From Cloeon dipterum (lineage: Eukaryota > Arthropoda > Insecta > Ephemeroptera > Baetidae): a stretch of DNA of 64,000 nucleotides. Shown one piece after another: positions 48,401 to 58,978 of the stretch; positions within the stretch are counted from its first letter, which is position 1, and every line of letters starts with the position of its first letter. The stretch lies in the NCBI RefSeq assembly GCF_949628265.1, contig NC_088786.1:1364001-1428000 (forward strand). The letters are read 5' to 3'. The notes under the pieces are model-generated. The model had not been told where the DNA came from, made no database searches, and saw nothing but the letters and a program-made list of their open reading frames with translations. A program made the position numbers and the translations under genes.

Positions 48401-49150
48401 GGACTGTGTGTTTAGAAGCTCGGATCGATCAAGAGGCAGTTTTTAGGTATCACAGAATTTGTTAGTAAAATCGCATTCAAATCCGATCCCTGCCGACGAC
48501 ACGACTGCAAATTATTACACAGACACACTTTGATCAGCGAAGCTGTGCCTTGGCAGACGTGAAAGGCGAAACCCTTTCAGAGCGAGCTGTAATTGAAGTT
48601 CGTGAACAGAAAGGCAACTTTGCACCGAGCTAGTGGCTGTATCGCGTCTCAAAGATTGATAGTTTAAATTACACGCGCGGATTCTCTTTACCCCCTTGTG
48701 CCGTGGGAGCGAAAATAAAATCAATAAAATTAGGATCCATTGCCGGAGGTTGCACATTGATTGGCACACGGTGATCTAATTAATCCCTAAGTGGACCCAG
48801 CTCAGCACTTCTGCGATGTCGACAGGTGCTCGACGAGTCCCCTGGCTCTTAGCATGTAAATTAGATCAAACATCGAGTGTATATCAAAGTCCTCTCGCTC
48901 GTCAGATTGGCCTGCTAACACGATTCGGCAAACATTTTCCATCGCTAAACAGACCGCAGTCAGCATAAAAAAGCTGAAAATTGCATTTGAAAAATGATTG
49001 TTTGTAAGGCATTGATTGAATGCTAAATATTTAAAGTGGATGATCGATACAGGGTGACAATTATTGAATAATATTTGATTTGTTGGATGCAATAAGCAGT
49101 TTGATCGATAAACAATTTGTTCTACACCTTGTAATAATCAACAAATGACA
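45476..49150. other. Gene-poor stretch
   Basis: AT-rich, with no convincing exon. One degenerate R1 copy lies at about 47385-47660. A 159-codon minus-strand frame (48135-47656) has no recognisable domain and is not called. Confidence 0.5.
47385..47660 (+). repeat. Dispersed repeat R1, degenerate copy 5
   Basis: Shares aatttagcaaaatcaggaca, cagttaaattttgattt, aaaactccctaaattgtgaa atgaatcg and gcaacctggaaag in order with 53440-53770. Confidence 0.6.
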
Positions 49151-49440
49151 TTGCTAAAGTAAAAATTCAAATTTTCCAAAATTTATAGCGCTTGACCATA
49201 TTTTTTTTGGCAGATTTCGATTCCTCGTCGTCGAGATCTATCGAACAGCGAATTAAACCTTTTAAGGGAACTCTTTGTTGTGAAATAAAATAGGATTTCA
49301 AATAAGGAGACAGTCCTCACTATTTGAAATAATTTTGAATGCTACTTTTTGGCTTCAACTGAATCCTTAGGAATGAGTTCATGCATTGGCAACAAGCATT
49401 TTCCAGGATTTTGCAGTATTAATCCTCTTTTAGTTAGACA
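49150..49440 (+). repeat. Dispersed repeat R1, copy 6
   Basis: This is the best-preserved match to 9810-10045: ggcagatttcgattcctcgt, cgagatctatcgaacagcg, ggagacagtcctcac, ggcttcaactgaatcctta, catgcattggcaacaag and gattttgcagtattaatcct. Confidence 0.75.
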
Positions 49441-49869
49441 AATATTTTCAACAAGACCAAGGAACAGAGAAATACGAGATTTCAAACCCTAGATACAAAA
49501 CTAATCAATAAAAAATCGATATCGACATGAGAAATATTCCATCTTTGTAGGACGTAGCTAATATAAATGCAGAAAGAAGATTATCTGACCTAAATTCTGA
49601 AATAACCCTCAGGGGAGAGTCGAGTGGCGTCGGTGTAATCCACAAAAGTTGAATCTACAAATGCTAACGTTGATTAAAATCTTTGTGAAGTGCACGGGAG
49701 AGTTATTATCGGCGCAGTCGAGGCGGCGGCAAGATGTGCAATAAAGACGCATTAGGAGAGTAATCCAATTTCGGAAAGACGCGCAGAGATGATCTACATC
49801 ACAGATGAGCGGCTGCATGCACACCTGGCCTCCCTTATTAATACAAGGAGAAGAAGCAGCAGTTTATTG

Positions 49870-50613
49870 CGAAAATAGGTGCGCGCCGGGCTCCATAGAT
49901 CCAATTTAGCGGCTCACGGGCGTCCAATTAGAGGTGAGTTATTTTGAATTGGAGAGAACCGGAGGCGGCGTCGGCTCACACGCCGACCGACCAGCTGGAG
50001 GCGGGCGGAAGAGGAGAAAGTGCGGCGACACAACAGGTCATTGTGGGCTGCCCACCCACCCACCCACGCGTCGCGAACCGAATTCGGCGCTGCGGCGACT
50101 ATTAGCGCGGCATTGTTTTTGCGGTTAATAAGCAGCGGGCAGGTTGGTTGTGCGTGTGGAGAGCGTCGGCGGCGGGAGCCGGGCGGAACAGCGCGCAAGC
50201 GAAGAGGGTTTCGGGGTGAGAAGCCGCCTGCTTGAACCGAGCGAGCGAGCGGGCGAGCGAGCGGGCGGGCGGGCGGCGCATGGTTTTGTATCTCCGTGAC
50301 TCGCTCTCCATGTCATAAAGCACGCAGAGCAGAGCGAGCGCGGCGGCGGCGGCAACAACAGGCGGGCCGGCGGCTGGTGCTCCGCGTTGCAATCAAACCG
50401 CGTGTCACAATAATTACCACGGATCGATTTCGAGTGGCTCTCGAAGAATGCGTCCGCATCGGAACCGTCCACATCGCGACAACGGCCGCCGAGGTGCACG
50501 CCGGCGACGCTAGCGCCGCTCGTGTTGGTCGCGCCACCTACCAGTCGCTTCGTCCCGACTGTCCGGACAAGAGCGGCAGCATGTGCCGGTAAATTTCGCG
50601 CGCTGCCCGAAAG
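49870..50613 (+). promoter_or_regulatory. GC-rich candidate promoter/5' UTR of first exon B
   Basis: A GC- and CpG-rich block in otherwise AT-rich DNA, directly upstream of ATG 50614. It holds a C-run at 50051-50065 (four C3 runs spaced by A, a quadruplex candidate on the minus strand) and a (GAGC/GGGC)n tract at 50240-50277. No TATA box is seen, which suits a dispersed CpG-type promoter. The start site is not defined. Confidence 0.45.
50240..50277 (+). repeat. (GAGC)n/(GGGC)n tetranucleotide tract
   Basis: Imperfect tandem gagc/gggc units. Shorter (GAGC)n runs also occur near 41838 and 56312. Confidence 0.8.
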
Positions 50614-50739
50614 ATGTACGCTGTCGCCGACACGGACGATGCCCCCATCCAGGTGGTGTCCACCATCTCCGGGGCGGCGGGCACCGTCAACCCCGTCCCG
50701 GACAGCGAGATGGACGCTCTGCTCCTTGGACGTACAAGG
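50614..50739 (+). CDS. Candidate first coding exon B (42 codons) of an unidentified gene
   Basis: ATG in context ccgaaagATG opens 42 codons beginning MYAVADTDDAPIQVVSTISG and ending SEMDALLLGRTR. The donor is AGG|GTATGT in phase 0. Codons are GC-biased, unlike the flanking DNA. The phase equals that of exon A (21322) and exon C (58913), which suggests alternative starts feeding one shared downstream exon. The protein is not recognised. Confidence 0.5.
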
Positions 50740-51234
50740 GTATGTGGGGTGAGGTGTTTCTCTGTTGTCTCAGCCTGCCCTTTTTATTGTATGTGTTTTA
50801 AAATTTTGTCTCGTTTTTCTCCGGCGACAGCATGTGCATGGTGTGTGTGTGTATGTGCGCGCGTCGGCAAAAAATTAGTCCTGACAGCGCTGAAATAATG
50901 AATCATTATAGACTTGTTACGATCTGACGGCCTGAATGATTTATGGCCCCGACGGGCTCGGGTTCGACGCACCAATTTTCTCCACGAGCCCGATCCGACG
51001 CATAATAATTGTAATAAATGACGCGTTCATTCAAGATTCCGAAGAGCATGTGTATGAAAGTATGCAACCGGCAAGGCATTGAGGTCGAGAGCGTTGCATA
51101 GCTATTCTATCCTCATTGTCAGTCTGTGACGTAATTTATTTTTTGCCCTTCACAATCCGAATAATTTTTTATGTAATTTGAAGCCATCTGGAGTGGGTTG
51201 AATCATTGGTTTTTACTGATTTCCCAGGTTGCTG

Positions 51235-51420
51235 TTTAAAATTTAAAAAAAGATCGGCTTAAAGATTTGCTTGCTAATTGCTAATCCAACAGGAGCGTCA
51301 ATTATTGTAAAACCACGATCTATATCACAATTTCGGGAATTTTTTGCGTTCCAAAATTTAACTGTTCCGTGGTCCTGATTACATTGTTGTTGCTAAATTT
51401 CACAATGAACCCTTTTCTAC
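51235..51420 (-). repeat. Dispersed repeat R1, reversed copy 7
   Basis: The reverse complement reads ttgtgaaatttagcaacaac, atcaggaccacggaacagtt aaatttt and gatctatatc...cgtggttttac. Blocks match 53450-53620. Confidence 0.65.
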
Positions 51421-52344
51421 AGCCAACAGTGCAAAATGTTCTTGATTTTTGGCCTGTACAGCTTCACTTTAAGTATGTATTAGCAGGAAAATTCTGTATT
51501 TCGTCGCTTGGTAAACAAAAAACAAGCTCTCCCAATTTTTTTCCAGCATGAAATCGTTGTTTGTATTTTAAGAAATGCTTTGTAACTGTTTCCCATCACA
51601 TTACCATGATTAAAACGCGTCACCGGTGACGTTAGGTCCTTTTCCAGCTCAAATGTGAGCACGCGTCGGTTTTTTATCGTACACTTGATATCTTGCCAAC
51701 ACACTCAACAAGTAATTATACGTGCCAGGCAAAGAGGCCTATTGAATTGGGCACTGCAGCCATGTGGCCCTGTGTGTCAGCAGGCGGTACTTATTTGTTT
51801 TTATCGATTTATCTCTCATTGCTGGTGCGGAGGCACGATTTCCAATATGACACCTGACAATACGAACAGCGTCGATGCACCGTGATGATCCCATTGTTTG
51901 TTAAACAACCGGAGCCACCAGTCGATGCGAGAGTTTATATACGAGTAGGGCGTGTCAAAAGAGCCGTTCTCCCGTTTTATTACTCAATAACTGACCAACT
52001 TTTCCCATCAACTCCGTTCCTCCTGCGATTTCACCGAAACATCAAAAGAGTGCGCACTTTTCAAATTCACAAATTAATTGAAGAAACTTTCCACCTTATT
52101 GCACACGAGGGGGCAATCTTCTTTGAACCTACCGTTGTGTACTCCCGTTCACTGAACTAATTTATTTCGAGTCCTTTGAGCTGAGCTCTGACACATGAAT
52201 GGAAATGACGTGAGCAGCAGCAGAGGAAGGCGGGACATCGATCCGATTTTTGTGTCATCTCGAAACATTACGACACGCGCACGGCAATCGAATTAAAGCA
52301 GAGCATTGCAGGACATAGAAAGTAGTTTACTGCTTCTGAAATTT

Positions 52345-52530
52345 AGCTTCTAAATCAGGACATAGATTTATCGAAAAAATAATTATTTATTTGCTTAATT
52401 TCGATTTCTCGCAATTTATCTAATGGTGTGCAATAACGAGGAAAATTCGCTAAATTGTGAAATAAATCGTGCTTTTACAATTTATGCTCACCGCTGAAAT
52501 TTTCAGCTTTATTTTAGACAATATTTCACA
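52345..52530 (+). repeat. Dispersed repeat R1, degenerate copy 8
   Basis: Contains aatttcgatttctcgcaatt tatctaatggtgtgc and gctaaattgtgaaataaatc gtgcttttacaatttatgct, colinear with copies 5 and 9. Confidence 0.6.
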
Positions 52531-53439
52531 AATTTTCAATACCTACCTGATAACACGGTGTTTGCATGCACCAGGGAATAAACCGTGGCTGATCATCATT
52601 TGCGACGGTATAATGCTATTCAATCAATATTCAAATAAATTCCATCAGTCTTGCTTCAAATATGACACTGCCAATGCGTCGCCAATTCTCTGATGCCCGA
52701 CCGCATGCCAGCAGCGGTGCCATTATTTGCAATGTGATCTGCTCCGACCGGCTGCTCAGTCGGAGCACGCGAAAAATTCTCACGTGATACAGATACACGC
52801 TGGTACATCGTAAAATCGATAATCACTCTTTTGACACAGGAAATTAGAAATTTCGGCGAAACTTTGCATGCGGAATGAACTCCTGATAATTGAAGTCGGC
52901 GCTCAGGGCTTTTTTGCGGCCGTCATTAATTGAAATTCTTTTGACCGACGGACCAAAATGGAACCGCCCCCCTCCCCATCTCTCTTTCTCTCGCTCCTGT
53001 ACAATGCCAAAAGGCGTTTAGCGAAAGGATTTCCTTTTTTCTGTATTGTTTCCACGCTCGTTCTCTCTCTCTCCGCCTCCACAATTCCGTCTTATTTACG
53101 GCCCTTTTAAGCCCCTGCATTCACAATTTTTAGTTTCAAAATGGCTTTGCACTTTTCTCCCGTCCGAGTGCGCGAGCAAGCGTTTTAGCAATTGTAACAA
53201 TCGCAAGCGCCAAGTTTGCTCCCCGGCTGTTTATTTAATTCAGCACTCTGCATTCTTTTCGCTCAATGAGTCTTGACTCTTGAAGAGGCATGTTTGTTCT
53301 GTTTATTTATTTTGGCGCCTCTCTTCTAATGGTGGAGCGCGTTAATAAATTGCCAGCTTCTTGGATTGGAGTACAGTACTCTTTGAAAGGTGTTTGTCAG
53401 CCAGAAGTTTCAACTATACCTCAATTCGATGAAGCAGAA

Positions 53440-53770
53440 TAGTTCATTTGTGAAATTTAGCAACAGTTCGTCTCCAAAATCAGGACCAAGGAACAGTTAA
53501 ATTTCAGATTTGACCAAATTTATCGAAAAATTAAATGATTACAATCACTCTCGTCGCGATCTATCCAATGGTTTAGAGTAAAAATTCCCTAATATGGTAA
53601 ATAAATCGTGGTTTTTACAGTAGGGAGATTAGCATGCAAACTTTTAAGCCGATTTTCACAAAAATTAAAACGGCAACCCGGAAAGCCTTTCCAAATTGTT
53701 ATTTCAAGGAAAGGTTAAAAAAGGAATTTTCTGTAAAAAGCTTTACCTTGAAGACTGTAAAAAATTCTTG
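53440..53770 (+). repeat. Dispersed repeat R1, copy 9
   Basis: Contains gtgaaatttagcaacagttc gtctcc, aaatcaggaccaaggaacag, ctcgtcgcgatctatccaat ggt, aaataaatcgtggttttt, ggcaacccggaaag and a 3' block with aaaaagctttacc. Confidence 0.7.
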
Positions 53771-54718
53771 CCCCTGGATTTTATCTCGGAAGAATAACAA
53801 ATGAATTTTGAGCTGCCTTTGTTGTGTAAACTGTAGCCAGCTGCGTATGGGGTAGACGTCATTTTGAGGCTAGAGAATGCAATCGAAGAGAACACACATA
53901 TTCAACCGACGTTGTGTAAACAGTTTGTGCCAATTGGGCTCAATAAATATTAATAAATACAGTGGTGATATTGACTGACTGCGCGGCTCGTGAAGCAAAT
54001 AATATTGACATAAAATGTTTATGACGGGACTCGGCCTCGAAACATCACAGATTCGTGCGATACTTTTGACCTGAAACACACCGATTTATTTAGGGGAAAG
54101 CCCATTTAGAAACCAGACCGTTCTTTTGTTGTGTAAAAAGTGAGTTCGCTCTTGCGAGGGCGCAATTCATTTTTTATGGGCTTGCAACTCCGGCGCAAAT
54201 AGTGGAAGTTTGCTCACTTGGGACAACTGTGACAACTAACTATTCGTCAGTGCGTGAAATATTTATTGAGCACAACGTCAGAAGCCTTTTTTATTGCCTT
54301 TTGGTGACGGCGCGGGTGTAGCAAATGATTGAATCGCAGCGTTGGCTAACTTTTTAGCCAGACAGTTTCGCATAATTTATTATTTTTCACTGTGCTTCGC
54401 GAAATGCAAAACGAAAAGCGCCATATTTGCATATTCCACTGACTCGCCTCAGGGGCTTTGCCTGCCAAATACTTGACCTCAATAATCTCTTGACGTGAGG
54501 AGGATGCTGCTGGGGAGCATTGGGGCGTGCTCCGTAGGGAAAAACAACGAACGTGTCAGCCTCCATCATTCATAGCTTGTTTATTATTGGAAATTTTGCT
54601 TGTCATTGATCACAATGGGGGGAAAATAGGTTTGTTATCTTAAACAATCGTTTTTATTACAACTAAGCTAAAATAAATTCCGTTTTTTAAAACCAAACTC
54701 ATTGTTTGGGGGTTTAAG
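53771..54718. other. Upstream region of the intronless gene
   Basis: About 950 bases, mostly AT-rich and without exons. The last 100 bases before ATG 54719 are AT-rich and contain no clear TATA box. A pyrimidine-rich acceptor is not evident at gtttaagATG, so an upstream exon is not required. Confidence 0.4.
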
Positions 54719-55900
54719 ATGAGTGATTTTCAGGAGACTCCGTTGTCTGAAACAGAGATTTCTGGAAACGTTGATGAAGATGAGGAAGCCCAAAATTTCG
54801 AGGTTCGCGAAGATGAAACAATTGAAGGAAATATTCCCGAAAACATTGAAGAAGAAAACGAAGAACAACATCCTGGTCACATTGAGGAGGGAGAAACGCA
54901 TCATCCTGATGAACTAGAAGAAAGGAATGACGAATTGAAAGATTCAGAAGACGAAATTCCTACAGTGGCTGTGGACCAGGAAGTACTTGAGCCAGAAGAT
55001 GCCGAAAACTCCCCTTCAGTGAGAGAATTTGACGAAGAAACATCTGTGGACAAATCTCCTCAAATAACCGAGAGTGAAAACACCCTGCTAGAAGATTTGG
55101 AGAGGAAGGCGAGTGAAATATTAGTGGAGGAAGAAAGTGTCAAGTCAAAAGAGAGCATTAAAAAGTCCCCGACGCCACTCTCGAGCAGCAAATCCTCCCC
55201 CAGTCCACAGAGAATCTTTATCCTGGGTCAATCGCCTGTCATGTCTGTAGACTCATCTCCTCTTGGCCGCAACCACCTGTCATTTGGGTCTGACCAGCCC
55301 TCGGCGCCTCCAGGGACTCCTGTTCAGAGGACTCCTACAGAGGTAACACAGGCAGAGTCGTCCTTGACTTTGGCGTTCGTTGGAGGCAGCCTTGATTCCG
55401 AAACCGAACGTTCAACCGAAAGCGTTCGAGAAAACCCTAATGAAGATGACGACGTGCCTAGCTACTGGGTTCTCCCTCCGCCAGGCTCGCGTTTGGCCAG
55501 CAGAAAAAAGAGACCGAGTTTTTTCATCAGGCAGAAAATTCAGATGATCGAAGAACGCGACCAGAAGCTGAAAAGGGGAGTGGTGGCGAGGCAGAGTCAG
55601 CAGCGACAGGTGGAGTGCTCGGCTTTGAAGGAAAAACACTTCCAAGAGGTCTGGCACCGATACGGCCAGCTGATGGACGAGTGGTGGATAAAGAAGGAAG
55701 ATGGTCTTCAGCGGAAGATGGAGAGAGTGCGGCAGATCGAACGGTTCCAACAAACAAGGGCCAAAGATGTGTCCCGGAAAAAGTTCTTGAACGGCATGAA
55801 CAAGTTCCGGAAGGAGAAGGAACAGTTGGCCAAGCAGAGGCAGGAGCGACAGCAGCTGGAGATTCTTAACACTTGGCTGGCCCACATGTCTCGTCAATAA
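54719..55900 (+). CDS. Intronless hypothetical protein, 393 residues, acidic N-terminus and basic coiled-coil C-terminus
   Basis: One uninterrupted frame begins at ATG 54719 and ends at TAA 55898-55900. Residues 1-150 are very acidic (Glu/Asp-rich). Residues 155-235 are Ser/Pro/Thr-rich, with KSSPSPQRIFILGQ and PPGTPVQRTPTE. Residues 245-393 are basic, Gln/Arg/Lys-rich and predicted helical/coiled coil, with a conserved-looking block PSYWVLPPPGSRLASRKKRP followed by FFIRQKIQMIEERDQK and a tail LNTWLAHMSRQ. No signal peptide or membrane segment is seen. Length, ordered composition and a downstream poly(A) signal support a real gene. I do not recognise the family. Lack of introns beside intron-rich neighbours suggests a retrocopy or a testis-type intronless gene, but no poly(A) tract is evident downstream. 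Confidence 0.75.
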   Translation: MSDFQETPLSETEISGNVDEDEEAQNFEVREDETIEGNIPENIEEENEEQHPGHIEEGETHHPDELEERNDELKDSEDEIPTVAVDQEVLEPEDAENSPSVREFDEETSVDKSPQITESENTLLEDLERKASEILVEEESVKSKESIKKSPTPLSSSKSSPSPQRIFILGQSPVMSVDSSPLGRNHLSFGSDQPSAPPGTPVQRTPTEVTQAESSLTLAFVGGSLDSETERSTESVRENPNEDDDVPSYWVLPPPGSRLASRKKRPSFFIRQKIQMIEERDQKLKRGVVARQSQQRQVECSALKEKHFQEVWHRYGQLMDEWWIKKEDGLQRKMERVRQIERFQQTRAKDVSRKKFLNGMNKFRKEKEQLAKQRQERQQLEILNTWLAHMSRQ

Positions 55901-55901
55901 A
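55896..55901 (+). terminator. Poly(A) signal overlapping the stop codon
   Basis: CAATAAATAA: the hexamer AATAAA begins two bases before the TAA stop and includes it. A mature mRNA would then have a 3' UTR of only some tens of bases. Confidence 0.5.
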
Positions 55902-58560
55902 TAATAATTGATTCCACCATGAAAACAATTTGTGCCTTGTCGTCGACGACCAATTGAATTTTGCAAGCATGTGGGAGGCAAATGGGCGCAACAGCCGCCG
56001 GCGAGGGACGAAACAAAACAGGCTTTAATTATGACAAACACGCCTGCTTGTGTATGCAACCGCTGCACCCTCGCGCTGATGATTGCCGAGCGAGCCGAGC
56101 CGAAAGAGCAGGCAACGAGAGCTCGGCGGGTGAGCTGACTGCCGATTTAATTACTGTGTCGACTGGAGGCGCACGCACCAGGGACTATGTATGTCACCAC
56201 GTGACTTTCGCAACCAACCCTCAGCTGTCTGTGCGAGTGCATTTGCACAGCCGGATGCTGTTATCAGTCAGCTGCAACTCAAGTGAGCTACACTCCACCG
56301 CGTAGAGTAGAATGAGCGAGCGAGCGAGCGCAATATTTTCCCTCAGTCGCGGTCGTATAAAATTAGATAAAAAGTCATAATGAGATTAGCTTCCTTATTC
56401 GCTAATAAATAATTCATCGCTCATTGACGTTATTCGTGGATAATGTATTAAAATCGTGCTTCCGCCTCCAGTTTATTGACTAAAAATAAAATAGCTCTGG
56501 CCGGAATAAACCTGTCAAATATATTTTGGCCGAGGAAAGGCGAGGCTAATGAAAATGTGCGTTGAAAAGTTGAGCTGCCGATGTCATTCACGTCAGCGTA
56601 AAATAATTTAAACGCGCGTGTGTGCGTCCGCAGTTTACTCAATTACAACCAACCATACGGCCAACGCTTATCAATATTTGAAATGGCACACGAGATACAA
56701 AAAATATACCTTATCAAATGTGCTGGCAGTCGATTGGATTGGGATCATTTGCTGCGCGCAACGGCATGATTGGGAAAAAACTGCAGAGTTGGATATTGGG
56801 GTATGAATGAGAGAGCAGATGGATAGATGCTGCCTCGCGGTGGCGGACTCAACAAGCATCTTCACAGAACTAAATCTACGCCCGCGACTCGTGCGAAACA
56901 AGTTTGGAGGACGAGAGAGACGTAAAGTTCTTTACAGAGGAACTGCGTTAGCAACGCTGGTAGTTTCGATGTTTGAGTGGATGCGAATAATTACGACCTT
57001 GTTGAAAAACACATATCCATTTAAATTAAAACATAATTTAAAACTTGCGAAATTCATCTTTTTCAAAAAGTTAATTTTTTAATCAACTTGTACCAAAGTT
57101 AGGCACAACGGAAAATACATGACGAAATCAATATTCATGAATCAACTCGAGCGCACACACCGAAAGCTCTCTTGGAAACAAACACAAATTCAAATGCGCT
57201 CTGATGTTTACATTTCCAAAGGCAAATCCGAGTACCCAATTAAACCGAAATAGAGTTAGTCGTGTTAGTTTACATATACGCAAGCGAAATGTATCCCGGC
57301 CCAAGTTTCGAGATAATCAGTTGACATTAGCGGGGCACGCCGAAGTGAAGACGCGTTGACTGATTTGTCGCTGAGTTGACTTTATCTCGGCGCTGTTGAA
57401 CAAATACACAAACGCAGACGCTGGAATTAGATATGCTCAAGGCACAAGCAACTACTTTGCCTGCTCGAACAGGACTTTTCCCAGTTGGGCTGGTGGAATA
57501 TTCATTGGTGTTTTGTTTGCGGACAATTGAGCACTTAATCTGGTGATTAATGCCTGCATAATTCAGCACTATTGACAGAGAGGCGTAATGGATTTGGTTG
57601 ACGGCCCTAAAATTCGTGCACTAAATTCAGAAGCAGCAACCGCAAACAGCAGTCAGCAGCCGGTTGATGGTTGTGCTGTCTGGAAATAGTTGTGTGTGCG
57701 AGTGTCGATTGCTTTTTTACAGCCTCCAGATTCTGCTGCAGGTCGATCTACCAATAATGGCACTTTGATCAAGTCGAATTGAGCGCGCGACATAAAACTC
57801 CGCTTTGTTACCGAAGAAAAGCAGGCGCGGCGATCGGCGATGAGAGTCACAGTTTATTGTTTCAGCACCTTTGGACTTCCAATCGGCATTTTACGACAGC
57901 CACGAAAATGTTTACCTCTGTCCTCTGCGATCGGAGAAACAAACTCTCTGCTGCAATCACGAAACACTATAGCGTAAGCGTAAAAAATCGCGCGCGACTA
58001 TTGCGTTTGCGTAAAATGAAAGAGGGTTTATTGCATGCAAGAGAATAAAAGGGGCCAAAAATGAAATGTGTGTATTTTTAGGCACGCTTTTGTAAACTGC
58101 CTGCAAGCACAGCACAAATATTTCTCCTTTTTGTGTCCGTGCCAGAACATTTTCAGCGAATGCAACTTTCCACGATTTTAACTGAGTCTGAAACATAAAA
58201 ATAATTGTATCGATCGATCAATATTCAATTGACGTACATGCAGTGTTATTATTTTTTGGCTCTGAAATAATTCACAATGGGACCACAAACGTTTATTGCC
58301 AGCTGCCAAACGGCGTAAAACACGGCCGACCTAATTGACCTTGACACATTCGTGTCGCTTATTGATTGTCGCCTCTTGCAAATTTAATAAGCCTACTTAC
58401 GCAAAATGCGTGCAATTTAACAAACAATTGCACGCTCGCGCAGTGCAAATGCAAACCGCAGAAACTGAAGAGCCGCGCACTTGGCATATAGTTAATTAAC
58501 GCGTAACGCGCGCGCGACGTGAATTTTGCACGACCAGCGCGGCATTAAATTAAAAACGCA
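55902..58560. other. Gene-poor stretch
   Basis: No exon was recognised. It includes a short (GAGC)n run near 56312 and otherwise unremarkable mixed-composition DNA. Confidence 0.5.
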
Positions 58561-58912
58561 ATTAGAACACGATGATGGTTGTGCGCGGGGAAAGCGCGAT
58601 TCGGCAGGATGAAGGTCGCAAAGCAGGGAGGCTGGATCCAGATGGAGGGAGGGAGGGCGGGGGCGCTGCATGGTGGCGCTGGGATCCTCTGCCTGCTTTT
58701 ACCAACGCGCTCTCGCCGGCTCGCACTCCCTATATTGTTCAACTGATGAAATGGGGCGAAACATCTTGCCGTCTTGCTGACCGACCGACTCGTTCGCCGC
58801 CGCTGCCGTTTCGCGCGTCGCCGCACCGCCGAAAGCTCGTCGCCGGCCGGCTACCCGTTCGGCGCCGCACACCCTCTCTCACGTGGCAATTAATTCAACC
58901 CCGACGACAACA
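58561..58912 (+). promoter_or_regulatory. GC-rich candidate promoter/5' UTR of first exon C
   Basis: A CpG-rich block with a G/A-rich run (about 58640-58665) and repeated cgccg motifs lies directly before ATG 58913. It resembles the block before exon B in composition and spacing. No TATA box is seen. Confidence 0.4.
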
Positions 58913-58978
58913 ATGCCGAATGTACTACAGCGCCAAATTGACCAAGCGGAGGAAAGAAAACTAGCCAAATTCATGAGG
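58913..58978 (+). CDS. Candidate first coding exon C (22 codons) of an unidentified gene
   Basis: ATG in a very good insect context (acaacaATG) opens 22 codons, MPNVLQRQIDQAEERKLAKF then MR. The donor AGG|GTAAGA is strong and phase 0. The peptide is helical and charged. Phase and GC-rich setting match exons A and B. Downstream coding exons would be right of the window. Alternatively, this is the start of a separate gene. Confidence 0.5.
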
